A stretch of DNA of 64,000 nt from NCBI RefSeq assembly GCF_016908295.1, contig NZ_JAFBDO010000003.1, forward strand, positions 434,001-498,000, in the 5' to 3' direction. The notes under the pieces were generated by a model, which worked only from the letters and a program-made list of their open reading frames with translations, was not told the DNA's origin and made no database searches. Source of the stretch: Thalassobacillus pellis. Lineage in GTDB: Bacteria > Bacillota > Bacilli > Bacillales > Halobacillaceae. This document shows, piece after piece, positions 1 to 7,304 of this stretch (positions are counted from its first letter, which is position 1; every line of letters starts with the position of its first letter). The position numbers and the translations under genes are program-made.

Positions 1-705
1 GAAAAAATCAATCAGAATTATGAAGTAGACCCAGCCTTTTTTGATTCCATTATAGATGAACTTCTTGATAGTGATTTTGATACAGAGGAAGTTATCTTGA
101 AAGGCTTCAAGCGGCTGCTTAAGGAAGTAGATTTTGAAATCGATAGAATGGAACAGCATGCCGGTATGAAGCCGAACTGCTTTATCGGATGTGCTTTCTG
201 CTGTTATTTTCCGATAATCATTACAAAAATGGAAGCAAAAATGATGCTCAAGGAAATCGAACATTTTCCCAAAGATCGGAAGCAGAAAATCTATCAGCAT
301 TGGGAGCGCTACTTTGCCGAGCATCAGACGAAGCTGGATACAGCACTGAATATTGATTTTAATGAGGAAGATGCTAAATTAACATACAAGCAGCTGGATT
401 TGCCCTGTCCGATGCTGGACCCGGAAACGAACACTTGCATGGCTTATGAAATCAGGCCAATTCCATGCCGGACGTATTTGAACTACGCCAATCCGAAAGT
501 ATGTGCTGAAAATCATATGCCGAAGGAACCGTTCAGCTATGAATTCCTCTATGATTACTATATGGGAGCCATGAATGAAATCATGCAGGCTCTCTATGAA
601 AATGGGGAAGAATTATTCGTAGATTATCCGAGCGATGTCTGGAGTCAGGATTACCTTCCAGCATGGCTGAAAAGGAGAAATGAGGAAGGCGATGAAGCAT
701 TATAA
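1..705 (+). CDS. YkgJ-family cysteine-cluster protein (5' partial)
   Basis: The reading frame is open from base 1, so the gene begins before the window; the TTG at 97 is an internal in-frame codon and not a convincing start. The protein has the CxxxCxxCC signature (Cys codons about 178-207), followed by a PCPMLD...C and a PIPCRTY segment, typical of the YkgJ/PF03692 zinc- or iron-cluster family. The molecular function of the family is unknown. The stop overlaps the start of the next gene, so the two are probably co-transcribed. Family call good; no reaction can be assigned. Confidence 0.8.
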   Translation, partial: EKINQNYEVDPAFFDSIIDELLDSDFDTEEVILKGFKRLLKEVDFEIDRMEQHAGMKPNCFIGCAFCCYFPIIITKMEAKMMLKEIEHFPKDRKQKIYQHWERYFAEHQTKLDTALNIDFNEEDAKLTYKQLDLPCPMLDPETNTCMAYEIRPIPCRTYLNYANPKVCAENHMPKEPFSYEFLYDYYMGAMNEIMQALYENGEELFVDYPSDVWSQDYLPAWLKRRNEEGDEAL

Positions 706-1330
706 GGTAACTGCCATTAGTGTAGGGAAGCCTACGATTCTTGAAACCGAAAAAGGGAAAGTGGACACAGCTTTCAGAAAGAAAAAGGTAGATGAACCGG
801 TCTATTTGGGCAGGTTTAACTTTTCAGGAGATTTGCAGGCAGACCAGCAGCACCATGGTGGAGTCGATAAGGCAGTGTGCTTATATCCGGCGAGGCATTA
901 TGCCCATTGGGAAACAATTTATGGCCGTATTTTTCTGTATCCTTCATTTGGGGAAAATCTGACTGTAGAGGATTTGGACGAGAAACAGGCTGCAATTGGC
1001 GATATATATACATTGGGGGAAGCAGAGGTCCAGGTTACTCAGCCCAGGCAGCCATGCTATAAAATTTCACGAAACCATGGTATCGATGATTTTCCAGCTA
1101 AAGTGATGGAAACCGGTTTTACCGGATTTTATCTTCGGGTACTAAAGGAAGGAAGAGTTCATCCAGATGACCTTTTGACCCTGAAGAAAAAGGATCCGGA
1201 AGCAGTAACAATTGAGGAAGTTAATGATGTGAAATATCACGATAAAAATAACCGTTCAAAAATCAAGAGAATTCTTTCCGTGCCAGCACTGGCAGACAGT
1301 CTGCGGGCATCACTACAGGGGAAATTGTAA
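692..1330 (+). CDS. MOSC-domain protein (YiiM-like)
   Basis: About 212 residues with the MOSC beta-barrel pattern: HGGVDKAV near the N-terminus, FGENLT, a QPRQPCYKI segment with the conserved cysteine that in MOSC proteins holds sulfur or a molybdenum-cofactor ligand, and GFTGFYLRV. YiiM relatives reduce N-hydroxylated substrates or transfer sulfur; the substrate here is unknown. Two ATGs compete, 680 and 692. I prefer 692 because GAGG lies about six bases upstream and it gives the usual MKHYKV-type N-terminus. The start overlaps the upstream gene by 14 bases, suggesting translational coupling. A second, unrelated-subtype MOSC protein lies at 52747. Confidence 0.85.
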   Translation: MKHYKVTAISVGKPTILETEKGKVDTAFRKKKVDEPVYLGRFNFSGDLQADQQHHGGVDKAVCLYPARHYAHWETIYGRIFLYPSFGENLTVEDLDEKQAAIGDIYTLGEAEVQVTQPRQPCYKISRNHGIDDFPAKVMETGFTGFYLRVLKEGRVHPDDLLTLKKKDPEAVTIEEVNDVKYHDKNNRSKIKRILSVPALADSLRASLQGKL

Positions 1331-1434
1331 TAGAAGATTAACATTTTGTAACAAGAATAGCCAAACCAAATTGCTGTCAATAGTTATTTTTATGAAAAAT
1401 CTAGCAAAATAACGGTATTTTACCAGTTGAAATT

Positions 1435-1480
1435 AAAAGAAGCTTGTGGCGACGTCTTGTCAGCATAAGCTTCTTTTCTT
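1435..1480 (+). terminator. Intrinsic terminator after the MOSC gene
   Basis: An 11-base inverted repeat (AAAAGAAGCTT / AAGCTTCTTTT) with a partly paired interior, followed by a T-rich stretch. It separates the MOSC gene from the CAP gene. Confidence 0.7.
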
Positions 1481-1587
1481 GTTGGAAAGCAGGGTATGTG
1501 TCAATGGAAATACCTGGTGGGATTATTACAAAAACACGATGCTATTATAATCTTGTACGAAAAAACACCAAAGGAGTGGATCTTTGC

Positions 1588-2415
1588 ATGTTAAAGAAAA
1601 TTACTGCGGTCGCAGCAATGTCTATTGCACTGCTTTTCGGTGGCACAGTAACAGCTGATGCCCAATCCGGAAGCGACAATCAACAACCAGCTTATAAAGT
1701 ATTCTATCAAGTCCAATCCTATGGAGGAGCCTTCAACCAAGAAGACCTTCAAAGTTTCTTGAAGGATACTTTGAAACAATACAATATTGATTGGAACCAA
1801 TTAGTTCCAGTCCAGCCAAAGGAGCAGCCAAAACAAGAGCAGCCAAAACAAGAGCAGCCAAAACAAGAGCAGCCTGCTGAACCAAAGCAAGAAGCTCCTG
1901 CTAAAGAAGAGCCGGCTAAACAGCCAGAACAGGCTCCTGCACCACAGCCGAAAGAAACTCCGGCACAGCCTGCTGAGCAGCAAACACAACAAGCTCCAGC
2001 AGAAAAGCAAGCTGCAGAGCAGAACCAAAACAGTGAACTGAATGAATTTGAACAAAAAGTGGTTGAATTGACTAACCAGGAACGTCAAGAACGCGGTCTT
2101 GCACCACTGAAAGTGGACACAGAGCTAAGCAAAGTGGCACGTGAAAAGTCCGCCGATATGGCAAGTAACGGTTATTTCTCTCATACAAGCCCAACATATG
2201 GTTCTCCATTTGATATGATGAAGCAGTTCGGTATCGAATACCGTACGGCTGGGGAAAACATTGCCAAAGGGCAACGTTCTCCACAAGAAGTAGTTAACGC
2301 GTGGATGAACAGTGAAGGACACCGCAAAAATATCCTCAACAGCAGCTTCACCCACATTGGAGTCGGCTATGTTGAAAATGGTAACGTATGGACCCAAATG
2401 TTCATTGGAAAATAA
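1588..2415 (+). CDS. Secreted CAP/SCP-domain protein (YkwD-like)
   Basis: A 275-residue exported protein. Residues 1-26 form a signal peptide (MLKK, hydrophobic core, ADAQ cleavage region). A Pro/Gln/Glu/Lys-rich linker of roughly 80 residues with KQEQP repeats follows, then a C-terminal CAP domain of about 120 residues with the conserved HTSP, GENIAKG, VVNAWMNSEGHRKNI and IGVGYV segments. Bacillus relatives (YkwD, YlbC) are extracellular or spore/wall-associated proteins of unknown activity. The ATG at 1588 is chosen because AAGGAGTGG lies upstream and it starts the signal peptide directly; a longer frame from 1444 would bury it. Monocistronic, with its own TATAAT at about 1546 and a terminator. 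Confidence 0.9.
   Translation: MLKKITAVAAMSIALLFGGTVTADAQSGSDNQQPAYKVFYQVQSYGGAFNQEDLQSFLKDTLKQYNIDWNQLVPVQPKEQPKQEQPKQEQPKQEQPAEPKQEAPAKEEPAKQPEQAPAPQPKETPAQPAEQQTQQAPAEKQAAEQNQNSELNEFEQKVVELTNQERQERGLAPLKVDTELSKVAREKSADMASNGYFSHTSPTYGSPFDMMKQFGIEYRTAGENIAKGQRSPQEVVNAWMNSEGHRKNILNSSFTHIGVGYVENGNVWTQMFIGK
1828..1872 (+). repeat. Three perfect 15-bp tandem repeats in the CAP linker
   Basis: The unit CCAAAACAAGAGCAG occurs three times in a row and is preceded by a degenerate copy. It encodes KQEQP repeats of the linker. Exact tandem DNA repeats suggest that linker length can vary by slippage. Confidence 0.9.
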
Positions 2416-2428
2416 TAGATTAATAGAA

Positions 2429-2460
2429 AGAGTCTGACCTGACGTCAGGCTCTTTTTTTT
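2429..2460 (+). terminator. Intrinsic terminator of the CAP gene
   Basis: A 10-base stem (AGAGTCTGAC / GTCAGGCTCT, one G-U pair), five-base loop and a run of eight or more T. Confidence 0.9.
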
Positions 2461-2525
2461 GCTAACGAAAATTTTTTTGACATTCTGTTTTATCTGGAGG
2501 AAATCCCAAGGAACGTGAACCCTTT

Positions 2526-2588
2526 CATTAGTTTTTTGTCAAAAACAATAGTTACTATTTTCTAAAATAGTATACGGCATAAGGCTAA
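2526..2588. repeat. Perfect 20-bp palindrome inside a larger inverted repeat
   Basis: Bases 2553-2572 form TACTATTTT-CT-AAAATAGTA, nine-base arms with a two-base centre. It is flanked at a distance by CATTAG (2526-2531) and CTAATG (2583-2588), which could close a longer hairpin. A TTGACA lies upstream at about 2477. It could be an operator or part of a small RNA; no function can be assigned. Confidence 0.4.
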
Positions 2589-2644
2589 TGAACCGTACAA
2601 TGAACATTATTTTTTTTAATGACCATTTTTGAATTTTGAGGCAG

Positions 2645-2700
2645 TGCCCGCGGCAAGCATCCGCCGGCAAGCGATTCGTCCTTGACGTTTAAGAATTCCT
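2645..2700 (+). repeat. Dispersed intergenic repeat, GCAAGCATCCGCCGGCAAGC type, copy 1
   Basis: Shares a core (CAAGCATCCGCCGG) and a following TTTAAGAATTCC-like segment with copies at 6837-6900 and 58745-58803. The region from 2461 to 2751 otherwise holds no gene that I can support. Confidence 0.65.
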
Positions 2701-2751
2701 GAATTTTTTATACCATCTGTTATAATAAAAACAAACAAGGAGGGAGTGCGG

Positions 2752-3123
2752 ATGGACTTTACATCGATTGTGGAGGAAAAAATCAAACAGGCGATCAGGG
2801 ATGGAGAACTCAATGATCTGCCAGGCAAGGGTAAGCCGCTCCCGAAAGATGATATGGAACACGTACCTGCAGAACTCCGGAATGGCTACAAAATATTGAA
2901 AAACGCAAACATGATTCCTGAAGAAATGCAGGTCAAAAAAGAGATGGTATCTTTAGAGGAATTGATAGCGTATTGTGATGATCCTGAACAGAAGGAAACG
3001 TATAAGCGAAAATTAAGTGAAAAACAGCTTCGATTTCAACTGATGATGGAAAAGAGAAAAATGAATCAATCTGGTGCTTACCGCCGCTACAGTAATCAGA
3101 TTGGCCGCCGAATGGGCTGCTGA
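2752..3123 (+). CDS. DUF1992 family protein
   Basis: A 123-residue soluble protein with the DUF1992 hallmark near its N-terminus: IVEEKIKQAIRDGEL followed by LPGKGKPL, as in the family related to mammalian DnaJC28. The function is unknown. A GTG at 2746 is in frame, but ATG 2752 is preferred because AAGGAGG lies at 2738-2744 with ideal spacing. The basic C-terminus (YRRYSNQIGRRMGC) is notable. It stands alone between a repeat and the divergent-style promoter of the ABC operon. Confidence 0.85.
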   Translation: MDFTSIVEEKIKQAIRDGELNDLPGKGKPLPKDDMEHVPAELRNGYKILKNANMIPEEMQVKKEMVSLEELIAYCDDPEQKETYKRKLSEKQLRFQLMMEKRKMNQSGAYRRYSNQIGRRMGC

Positions 3124-3188
3124 TTGCTAAAGCCTGGTAAGCATCTTTTTTTAGAGAATCTAACTTTACTACATACATCCAATTAATG

Positions 3189-3246
3189 AGTGAGTGCTCA
3201 CTTTACATATAGTTATGATCGAGTATAATAGAAGTGAGTAATCACT
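3189..3246 (+). promoter_or_regulatory. Promoter with two flanking TetR-type operators
   Basis: Two palindromes of identical form AGTGA-N4-TCACT lie at 3189-3202 and 3233-3246. Between them is a sigma-A promoter: TTTACA at 3202-3207, 16-base spacer, TATAAT at 3224-3229. One operator touches the -35 box and the other covers the likely transcription start. The operon served encodes a TetR-family protein as its third gene, so autorepression is the natural reading. The repressor-operator pairing is inferred. Confidence 0.8.
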
Positions 3247-3272
3247 CACCAACAGAAGGAGGTTGTACTAAT

Positions 3273-3995
3273 ATGGCTAATGAAATCAAGCTTAGTAATA
3301 TCGCTCATTCTTTTGGAGATGAAACAGTTATCAAAGAGGTGAATTTGACGGTTGAACAGGGGGAGATTTTTGGACTGCTTGGTCCTTCTGGTGCCGGAAA
3401 GACGACGCTCGTCAAAATCATCGTTGGTATTTTGAATCCATCCGAAGGGGAAGCGTATGTGCAGGGAACAAAAATGCCATCGCTGAAGCAGATGCGTGAA
3501 ATAGGTTTTATGGCGCAGTCAGATGCTTTATATATGGAGCTGTCAGCCAAAGAAAACCTGGACTTTTTTGGGGCAATATACGGACTCTCTCCATCAGATC
3601 GAAAAAGGCGGATTGCAGAGGCCCTGAATGTGGTGGATCTAGGGAATCATATCGATAAACCAGTGGATAAATTTTCAGGGGGAATGAAACGGAGGCTTTC
3701 TTTAGCGGCAGCCATCCTTCATGAGCCGAAAGTGCTGATTCTGGATGAACCGACAGTTGGAATCGATCCAGTGTTACGCCAGTCGATTTGGAAAGAATTG
3801 AATTATCTAAAGGAAAAAGGGACGACGATCATCGTCACTACCCATGTGATGGATGAAGCTGACAAGTGTGATCGGTTGGCCTTGCTCCGTGATGGTTATG
3901 TAATCGCCCAGGGTAGTCCTGAGCAGCTGAAGCAGGAAATCAATGCAGCATCGATTGAGGAAGCATTTTTGTATTATGGAGGTGCAAGGCAATGA
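3273..3995 (+). CDS. ABC-2 type exporter ATP-binding protein
   Basis: A 240-residue ABC ATPase: Walker A GPSGAGKTT near residue 40, Q-loop region, signature FSGGMKRRLS, Walker B KVLILDEPTVGID and H-loop TTHVMDEA. The DrrA/CcmA-like features and the partner permease point to export of a lipid, drug or peptide. ATG 3273 follows AGAAGGAGG at 3254-3261; a longer frame from 3234 would start inside the operator. It overlaps the permease by four bases (ATGA), typical of coupled ABC subunits. Substrate unknown. Confidence 0.92.
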   Translation: MANEIKLSNIAHSFGDETVIKEVNLTVEQGEIFGLLGPSGAGKTTLVKIIVGILNPSEGEAYVQGTKMPSLKQMREIGFMAQSDALYMELSAKENLDFFGAIYGLSPSDRKRRIAEALNVVDLGNHIDKPVDKFSGGMKRRLSLAAAILHEPKVLILDEPTVGIDPVLRQSIWKELNYLKEKGTTIIVTTHVMDEADKCDRLALLRDGYVIAQGSPEQLKQEINAASIEEAFLYYGGARQ

Positions 3996-5014
3996 ATGTA
4001 TTTCCAATCATTAAGCGGATCCTGAGACAGTTTCGAAGGGATAAGCGGAGTATGGCGTTAATGATTGTTGCACCATTATTCATCCTGACATTGATGTGGC
4101 TGGTACTCGATAGTGAAACCTACCACCCGGATATCGCTACCATTGATGTACCGGACCCGATTGTCGAAGCCATGGAAAATCAGGATGCAGTCATCAGCCA
4201 GATGACAGAAGAAGAAGCGCTGGAAGAGTTGCGCGAACAGCAGCTTGATGCATTGATTAAATGGGAGGAAGACCACCCCATAGTCTTGCTGGAAGGCAGC
4301 GAACCTAGTGCGAATGGTGCAGTAAAACGTGTGCTCCAGGAAACCATGAAGGCAATGGGCGGCCAGCCGGATATGAATCCAGAGATTAACTTCTTACATG
4401 GATCCAGTGACTTAAACCTGTTCGATAACGTCGGCCCGGTACTAATTGGTTTTTTTGTTTTCTTTTTCGTATTTATTGTTGGGGGAGTCTCTTTTCTGAG
4501 GGAAAGAACACAAGGTACATTGGAGCGGCTGTTGTCTACTCCGCTTAAGAGGGGGGAAATCGTAATCGGTTATCTTGGTGGGTTCGGACTTTTTACTATT
4601 TTTCAGTCGATTATCATTGCAGCATTCTCCATCTATGTCCTGGATATGTTCATGTCAGGGAACTTCTGGTATGTCATGATGATCACTTTTTTAATGGCGA
4701 TGACAGCACTAAGTCTTGGCACACTGCTATCTGCCTATGCCAATAACGAATTCCAGATGATCCAGTTCATTCCGCTTGTTATTGTTCCGCAAGTGTTTTT
4801 CTCAGGGATGTTCAATTTAGAAACAATGGAGCCGTGGCTCAGGGCAATTGGAAAAGTGATGCCGCTTACGTATGGGGCAGAAGCACTTCGGGATGTCATG
4901 CTGAGAGGTCAGGGGTTTTCAGAGTTTTCCCTTCAGGTCTATATCTTGGTCGGCTTTTCGCTTCTTTTCATCCTGTTGAACATAGTGGCATTGAAACGCC
5001 ATCGCAGGCTATAA
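3992..5014 (+). CDS. ABC-2 family permease with large extracellular loop
   Basis: 340 residues with the YhgE/DrrB-like layout: one N-terminal membrane segment (about residues 20-40), a hydrophilic loop of roughly 120 residues, then five hydrophobic segments and a basic C-terminus. The large loop after the first segment is characteristic of the ABC-2/LPT subgroup. It pairs with the ATPase at 3273, overlapping it by four bases, and is followed by the TetR gene after 27 bases. It probably exports a hydrophobic toxic compound that also induces the regulator; this is an inference. Confidence 0.88.
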   Translation: MNVFPIIKRILRQFRRDKRSMALMIVAPLFILTLMWLVLDSETYHPDIATIDVPDPIVEAMENQDAVISQMTEEEALEELREQQLDALIKWEEDHPIVLLEGSEPSANGAVKRVLQETMKAMGGQPDMNPEINFLHGSSDLNLFDNVGPVLIGFFVFFFVFIVGGVSFLRERTQGTLERLLSTPLKRGEIVIGYLGGFGLFTIFQSIIIAAFSIYVLDMFMSGNFWYVMMITFLMAMTALSLGTLLSAYANNEFQMIQFIPLVIVPQVFFSGMFNLETMEPWLRAIGKVMPLTYGAEALRDVMLRGQGFSEFSLQVYILVGFSLLFILLNIVALKRHRRL

Positions 5015-5041
5015 TGGGATGGAAGAAAAGGGGGCAGCATA

Positions 5042-5701
5042 ATGGATGAAAAAGAATATTTACAGCAACTGATTGATGCGGGAGAAACAGAACCTGAACT
5101 GACCCCGAAACAAGCTAAAATATTGGAAGCTGCCATAGAAATTTTTGCCGAAAAAGGGTACGCCGCGACTTCAACGAGTGAAATCGCAAGAAAAGCAGGC
5201 GTAGCAGAAGGCACAATATTCAGGCACTATAGAACGAAAAAAGAACTGCTTATTTCCATAGTAGCGCCAGTGATCACGAAATTTGCGGTTCCGTTTTTTG
5301 CTTCTCATTTCGTCAATCAGGTGTTCAGTGAAAAAACTGGTGATTACGAAGAGCTTTTGCGAAAAATAATGGAAAACCGCTTTGAGTTTGCGAAAAACAA
5401 TGTACCTTTACTAAAAATTCTTCTCCAGGAAACGGCCTTCCATCCAGAAATCCAGAAAACATATCAACGTGTTTTCCGTAAGGAAGTTTTTCCTAAATTC
5501 GAAGAAGCGATCGGGCATTTTCAGAAAAATGGTATCCTGGTCGATTATCCGGCACCCACGATTATCCGGATGACAATGACGACGATTATCGGATTTCTTA
5601 TTACACGGTTTATTGTCCTTCCGGATGCAGACTGGGATGATGAGGCAGAAATTGACCGGACGCTTGATTTTATAATGCATGGTCTTTCGGCAAGGCAATA
5701 A
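5042..5701 (+). CDS. TetR/AcrR-family transcriptional regulator
   Basis: 219 residues. The N-terminal helix-turn-helix (about residues 20-65) has the TetR pattern: ILEAAIEIFAEKGY, TSTSEIARKAGVAEGTIFRHY, KKELL. The C-terminal ligand domain is not conserved enough to name a ligand. It lies in the ABC exporter operon, whose promoter carries two AGTGA-N4-TCACT palindromes, so it probably represses its own operon until an export substrate binds. Start ATG 5042 has AAAGGGGGC upstream. Confidence 0.92.
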   Translation: MDEKEYLQQLIDAGETEPELTPKQAKILEAAIEIFAEKGYAATSTSEIARKAGVAEGTIFRHYRTKKELLISIVAPVITKFAVPFFASHFVNQVFSEKTGDYEELLRKIMENRFEFAKNNVPLLKILLQETAFHPEIQKTYQRVFRKEVFPKFEEAIGHFQKNGILVDYPAPTIIRMTMTTIIGFLITRFIVLPDADWDDEAEIDRTLDFIMHGLSARQ

Positions 5702-5738
5702 TTATTTTTTCAAAAGGTCATAGAGAGGGTGAATGTTT

Positions 5739-6404
5739 GTGTGCGGACGCTATACACTGCTAGCAGAAGAGGTTGAAATCCTGAAAGAATTCGGTCTTGA
5801 GCATCAAATACCAGATTATACCCCCCGTTATAATATTGCGCCGGGGCAGAAAGTCTTAGCAATTATCCATGACGGTGATCAGAAACGTGCTGGTTTCCTC
5901 AAATGGGGTCTGGTCCCTTTTTGGGCAAAGGATCCGAAGATAGGTTATAAAATGATTAATGCCCGGAGTGAAACGGCCCATGAAAAGCCAAGCTTCAAAA
6001 ATTTACTGAAACAAAAGAGATGCCTGATTGTTGCAGACAGTTTCTACGAATGGCAGCGGACAGACAATGGTAAACAAGCGAAACGGATTTCCCTGAAGGA
6101 GCGAAAACTGTTCGCATTCGCTGGTTTGTGGGATAAATGGAAGCAGGACGAAGAGGAACTATACACATGCACTATTTTAACGAAAAAGGCTAATACTTTC
6201 ATGGAACCTATTCATGATCGAATGCCGATCATACTGCCAAAAGAACAGCAGGATAATTGGATTGAACCTGTGAAATGGGAGCCTGAAGAAGCTCATGATT
6301 TTGTAACACAATTGACCCTTGATGACCTGGATGCTTATAACGTCAGCGATTATGTGAATTCGGCAAAGAATGAAGGACCAGAATGCATCCAGTCACTTAC
6401 GTAA
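5739..6404 (+). CDS. SOS response-associated peptidase / HMCES (YedK-like)
   Basis: The SRAP fold uses an N-terminal cysteine, exposed after methionine removal, to form a thiazolidine cross-link with abasic sites in single-stranded DNA. Key motifs are visible: CGRYTL at the N-terminus, RYNIAPGQ, WGLVPFWAK, NARSET, FYEW and HDRMPIIL. An ATG at 5733 is in frame but would place two residues before the cysteine. The GTG at 5739 gives Met-Cys-Gly-Arg as in the family, and its spacing from GAGGG (5725-5729) is better. About 221 residues, normal length, with no obvious partner gene. Confidence 0.93.
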   Translation: MCGRYTLLAEEVEILKEFGLEHQIPDYTPRYNIAPGQKVLAIIHDGDQKRAGFLKWGLVPFWAKDPKIGYKMINARSETAHEKPSFKNLLKQKRCLIVADSFYEWQRTDNGKQAKRISLKERKLFAFAGLWDKWKQDEEELYTCTILTKKANTFMEPIHDRMPIILPKEQQDNWIEPVKWEPEEAHDFVTQLTLDDLDAYNVSDYVNSAKNEGPECIQSLT

Positions 6405-6519
6405 GAAAAAGTTGAATGGGTGAGCGATCCATCTTGCCTTTGTTGTGAAATAGAGACCCTTCCTGCATTAAATGAGGCATGCGGGAGCACCGCGATGTAG
6501 TAATTGCTGACCAAAAAAG

Positions 6520-6600
6520 AGTTATCACAAAAAACTATATGAAATGAAAAACCACGTAGAAATTTTTTTGCGTGGTTTTTTCGTTATGAGCATTTTCTCT
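6520..6600. repeat. MITE-like hairpin element, degenerate copy
   Basis: Contains the hairpin AAAAACCACG...CGTGGTTTTTTCG flanked by GAAATG on the left, as in the clearer copies at 20204, 37631 and 42429. The outer ends are degraded. It may also act as a terminator for the HMCES gene. The interval 6405-7157 holds no convincing gene; besides this element it has a 10-bp stem CTTTGTCAAG/CTTGACAAAG near 6799-6825 and another repeat. Confidence 0.6.
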
Positions 6601-6836
6601 CCTAAAACAAGCTGTACAACTATGCTGACGAGACAAGAAAAAAGTGACTTTCTTAACGTTAGGAAAGCATCAATTCTTTTGCAGAGAAGCCCCCGAAGTA
6701 ATGGGAATCATAAAAGACCAATCGTAGGTAGTGTATTTTTTGAACAAAGAGCGAGAAGCGGTGAAGCCTGCGGGAACAGCGCGAGCCGAAGATCCACTTT
6801 GTCAAGTGTTCTTCTTGACAAAGTTAGCTGAGGTCG

Positions 6837-6900
6837 TGCCCGCGTCAAGCATCCGCCGGCAAGCGATTCGTGTGAATCAACAACAAGCTTTAAGAACTCC
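6837..6900 (+). repeat. Dispersed intergenic repeat, copy 2
   Basis: Carries the core CAAGCATCCGCCGGCAAGCG followed by GTGTGAATCAA and AAGCTTTAAGAACTCC. Closely matches 2645-2700 and 58745-58803. Short frames across it look non-coding: no ribosome site and atypical composition. Confidence 0.65.
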
Positions 6901-7157
6901 TTTCGATTATAAAGGACTTATTCTTTGGTCTTGGTGAAGTCTCAGGAGACTTGGTGTCTTCCTGCACGGAAAAGAAATTGTTTTGCATCCCACTTTTTCC
7001 TTTGGATAATTTTTTCGACAAGTTTCTTTAGATTTTAATGAAAATTGACTGATATGTTTTCAGAAGATAAAAAATACTAAAATTTGGATAATAGACACCT
7101 TTTTATACCTAAAATCGATAGAGGTTGGGGGTAATTGATAATGCCTCTCAATTACTA

Positions 7158-7187
7158 TTGACTATGATTATCATTCTCAATTAGTAT
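7158..7187 (+). promoter_or_regulatory. Fur-controlled promoter of the siderophore operon
   Basis: A promoter-like TTGACT (7158-7163), 18-base gap and TAGTAT (7182-7187) are overlapped by two interleaved Fur boxes. TGACTATGATTATCA (7159-7173) and TGATTATCATTCTCA (7165-7179) each match the 7-1-7 consensus TGATAATNATTATCA at about 12-13 positions. Iron-loaded Fur bound here would block RNA polymerase. Confidence 0.8.
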
Positions 7188-7204
7188 GAATGTACGCCAT
7201 TAAT

Positions 7205-7219
7205 TGAAAATGATTTTCA
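7205..7219 (+). promoter_or_regulatory. Second Fur box, perfect 7-1-7 palindrome
   Basis: TGAAAATGATTTTCA is a perfect inverted repeat with one central base, just upstream of the ribosome site GGGAGG at 7223. With the promoter-proximal boxes it makes a double Fur operator. Confidence 0.85.
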
Positions 7220-7238
7220 TTTGGGAGGTATAGTAGTG

Positions 7239-7304
7239 ATGTTTACTAAAGAAAGAATTTTGACGAGATTCGGCAAAAGGGGGCGATGGTGTGGTCAATC
7301 TTAG
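7239..7304 (+). CDS. Possible 21-aa leader peptide overlapping the decarboxylase
   Basis: An ATG (or GTG 7236) follows GGGAGG at 7223-7228. It encodes 21 basic residues beginning MFTKERIL and ending at TAG 7302-7304, which is 14 bases inside the decarboxylase gene. Its ribosome site is better than that of the decarboxylase, so it could be a coupling or attenuating leader. It may equally be a chance frame; no homologue is recognised. Confidence 0.4.
   Translation: MFTKERILTRFGKRGRWCGQS

Noticed and set aside
1801-2397. Long minus-strand frames opposite the CAP gene, including a leucine/tryptophan-rich 95-codon one
   Set aside because: They mirror the Pro/Gln/Lys-rich linker repeats of the true gene and have no ribosome site.
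6544-6937. Two open frames (95 and 68 codons) in the gap before the siderophore operon
   Set aside because: They cross the MITE-like hairpin and the dispersed repeat, lack ribosome sites and have no protein-like composition.
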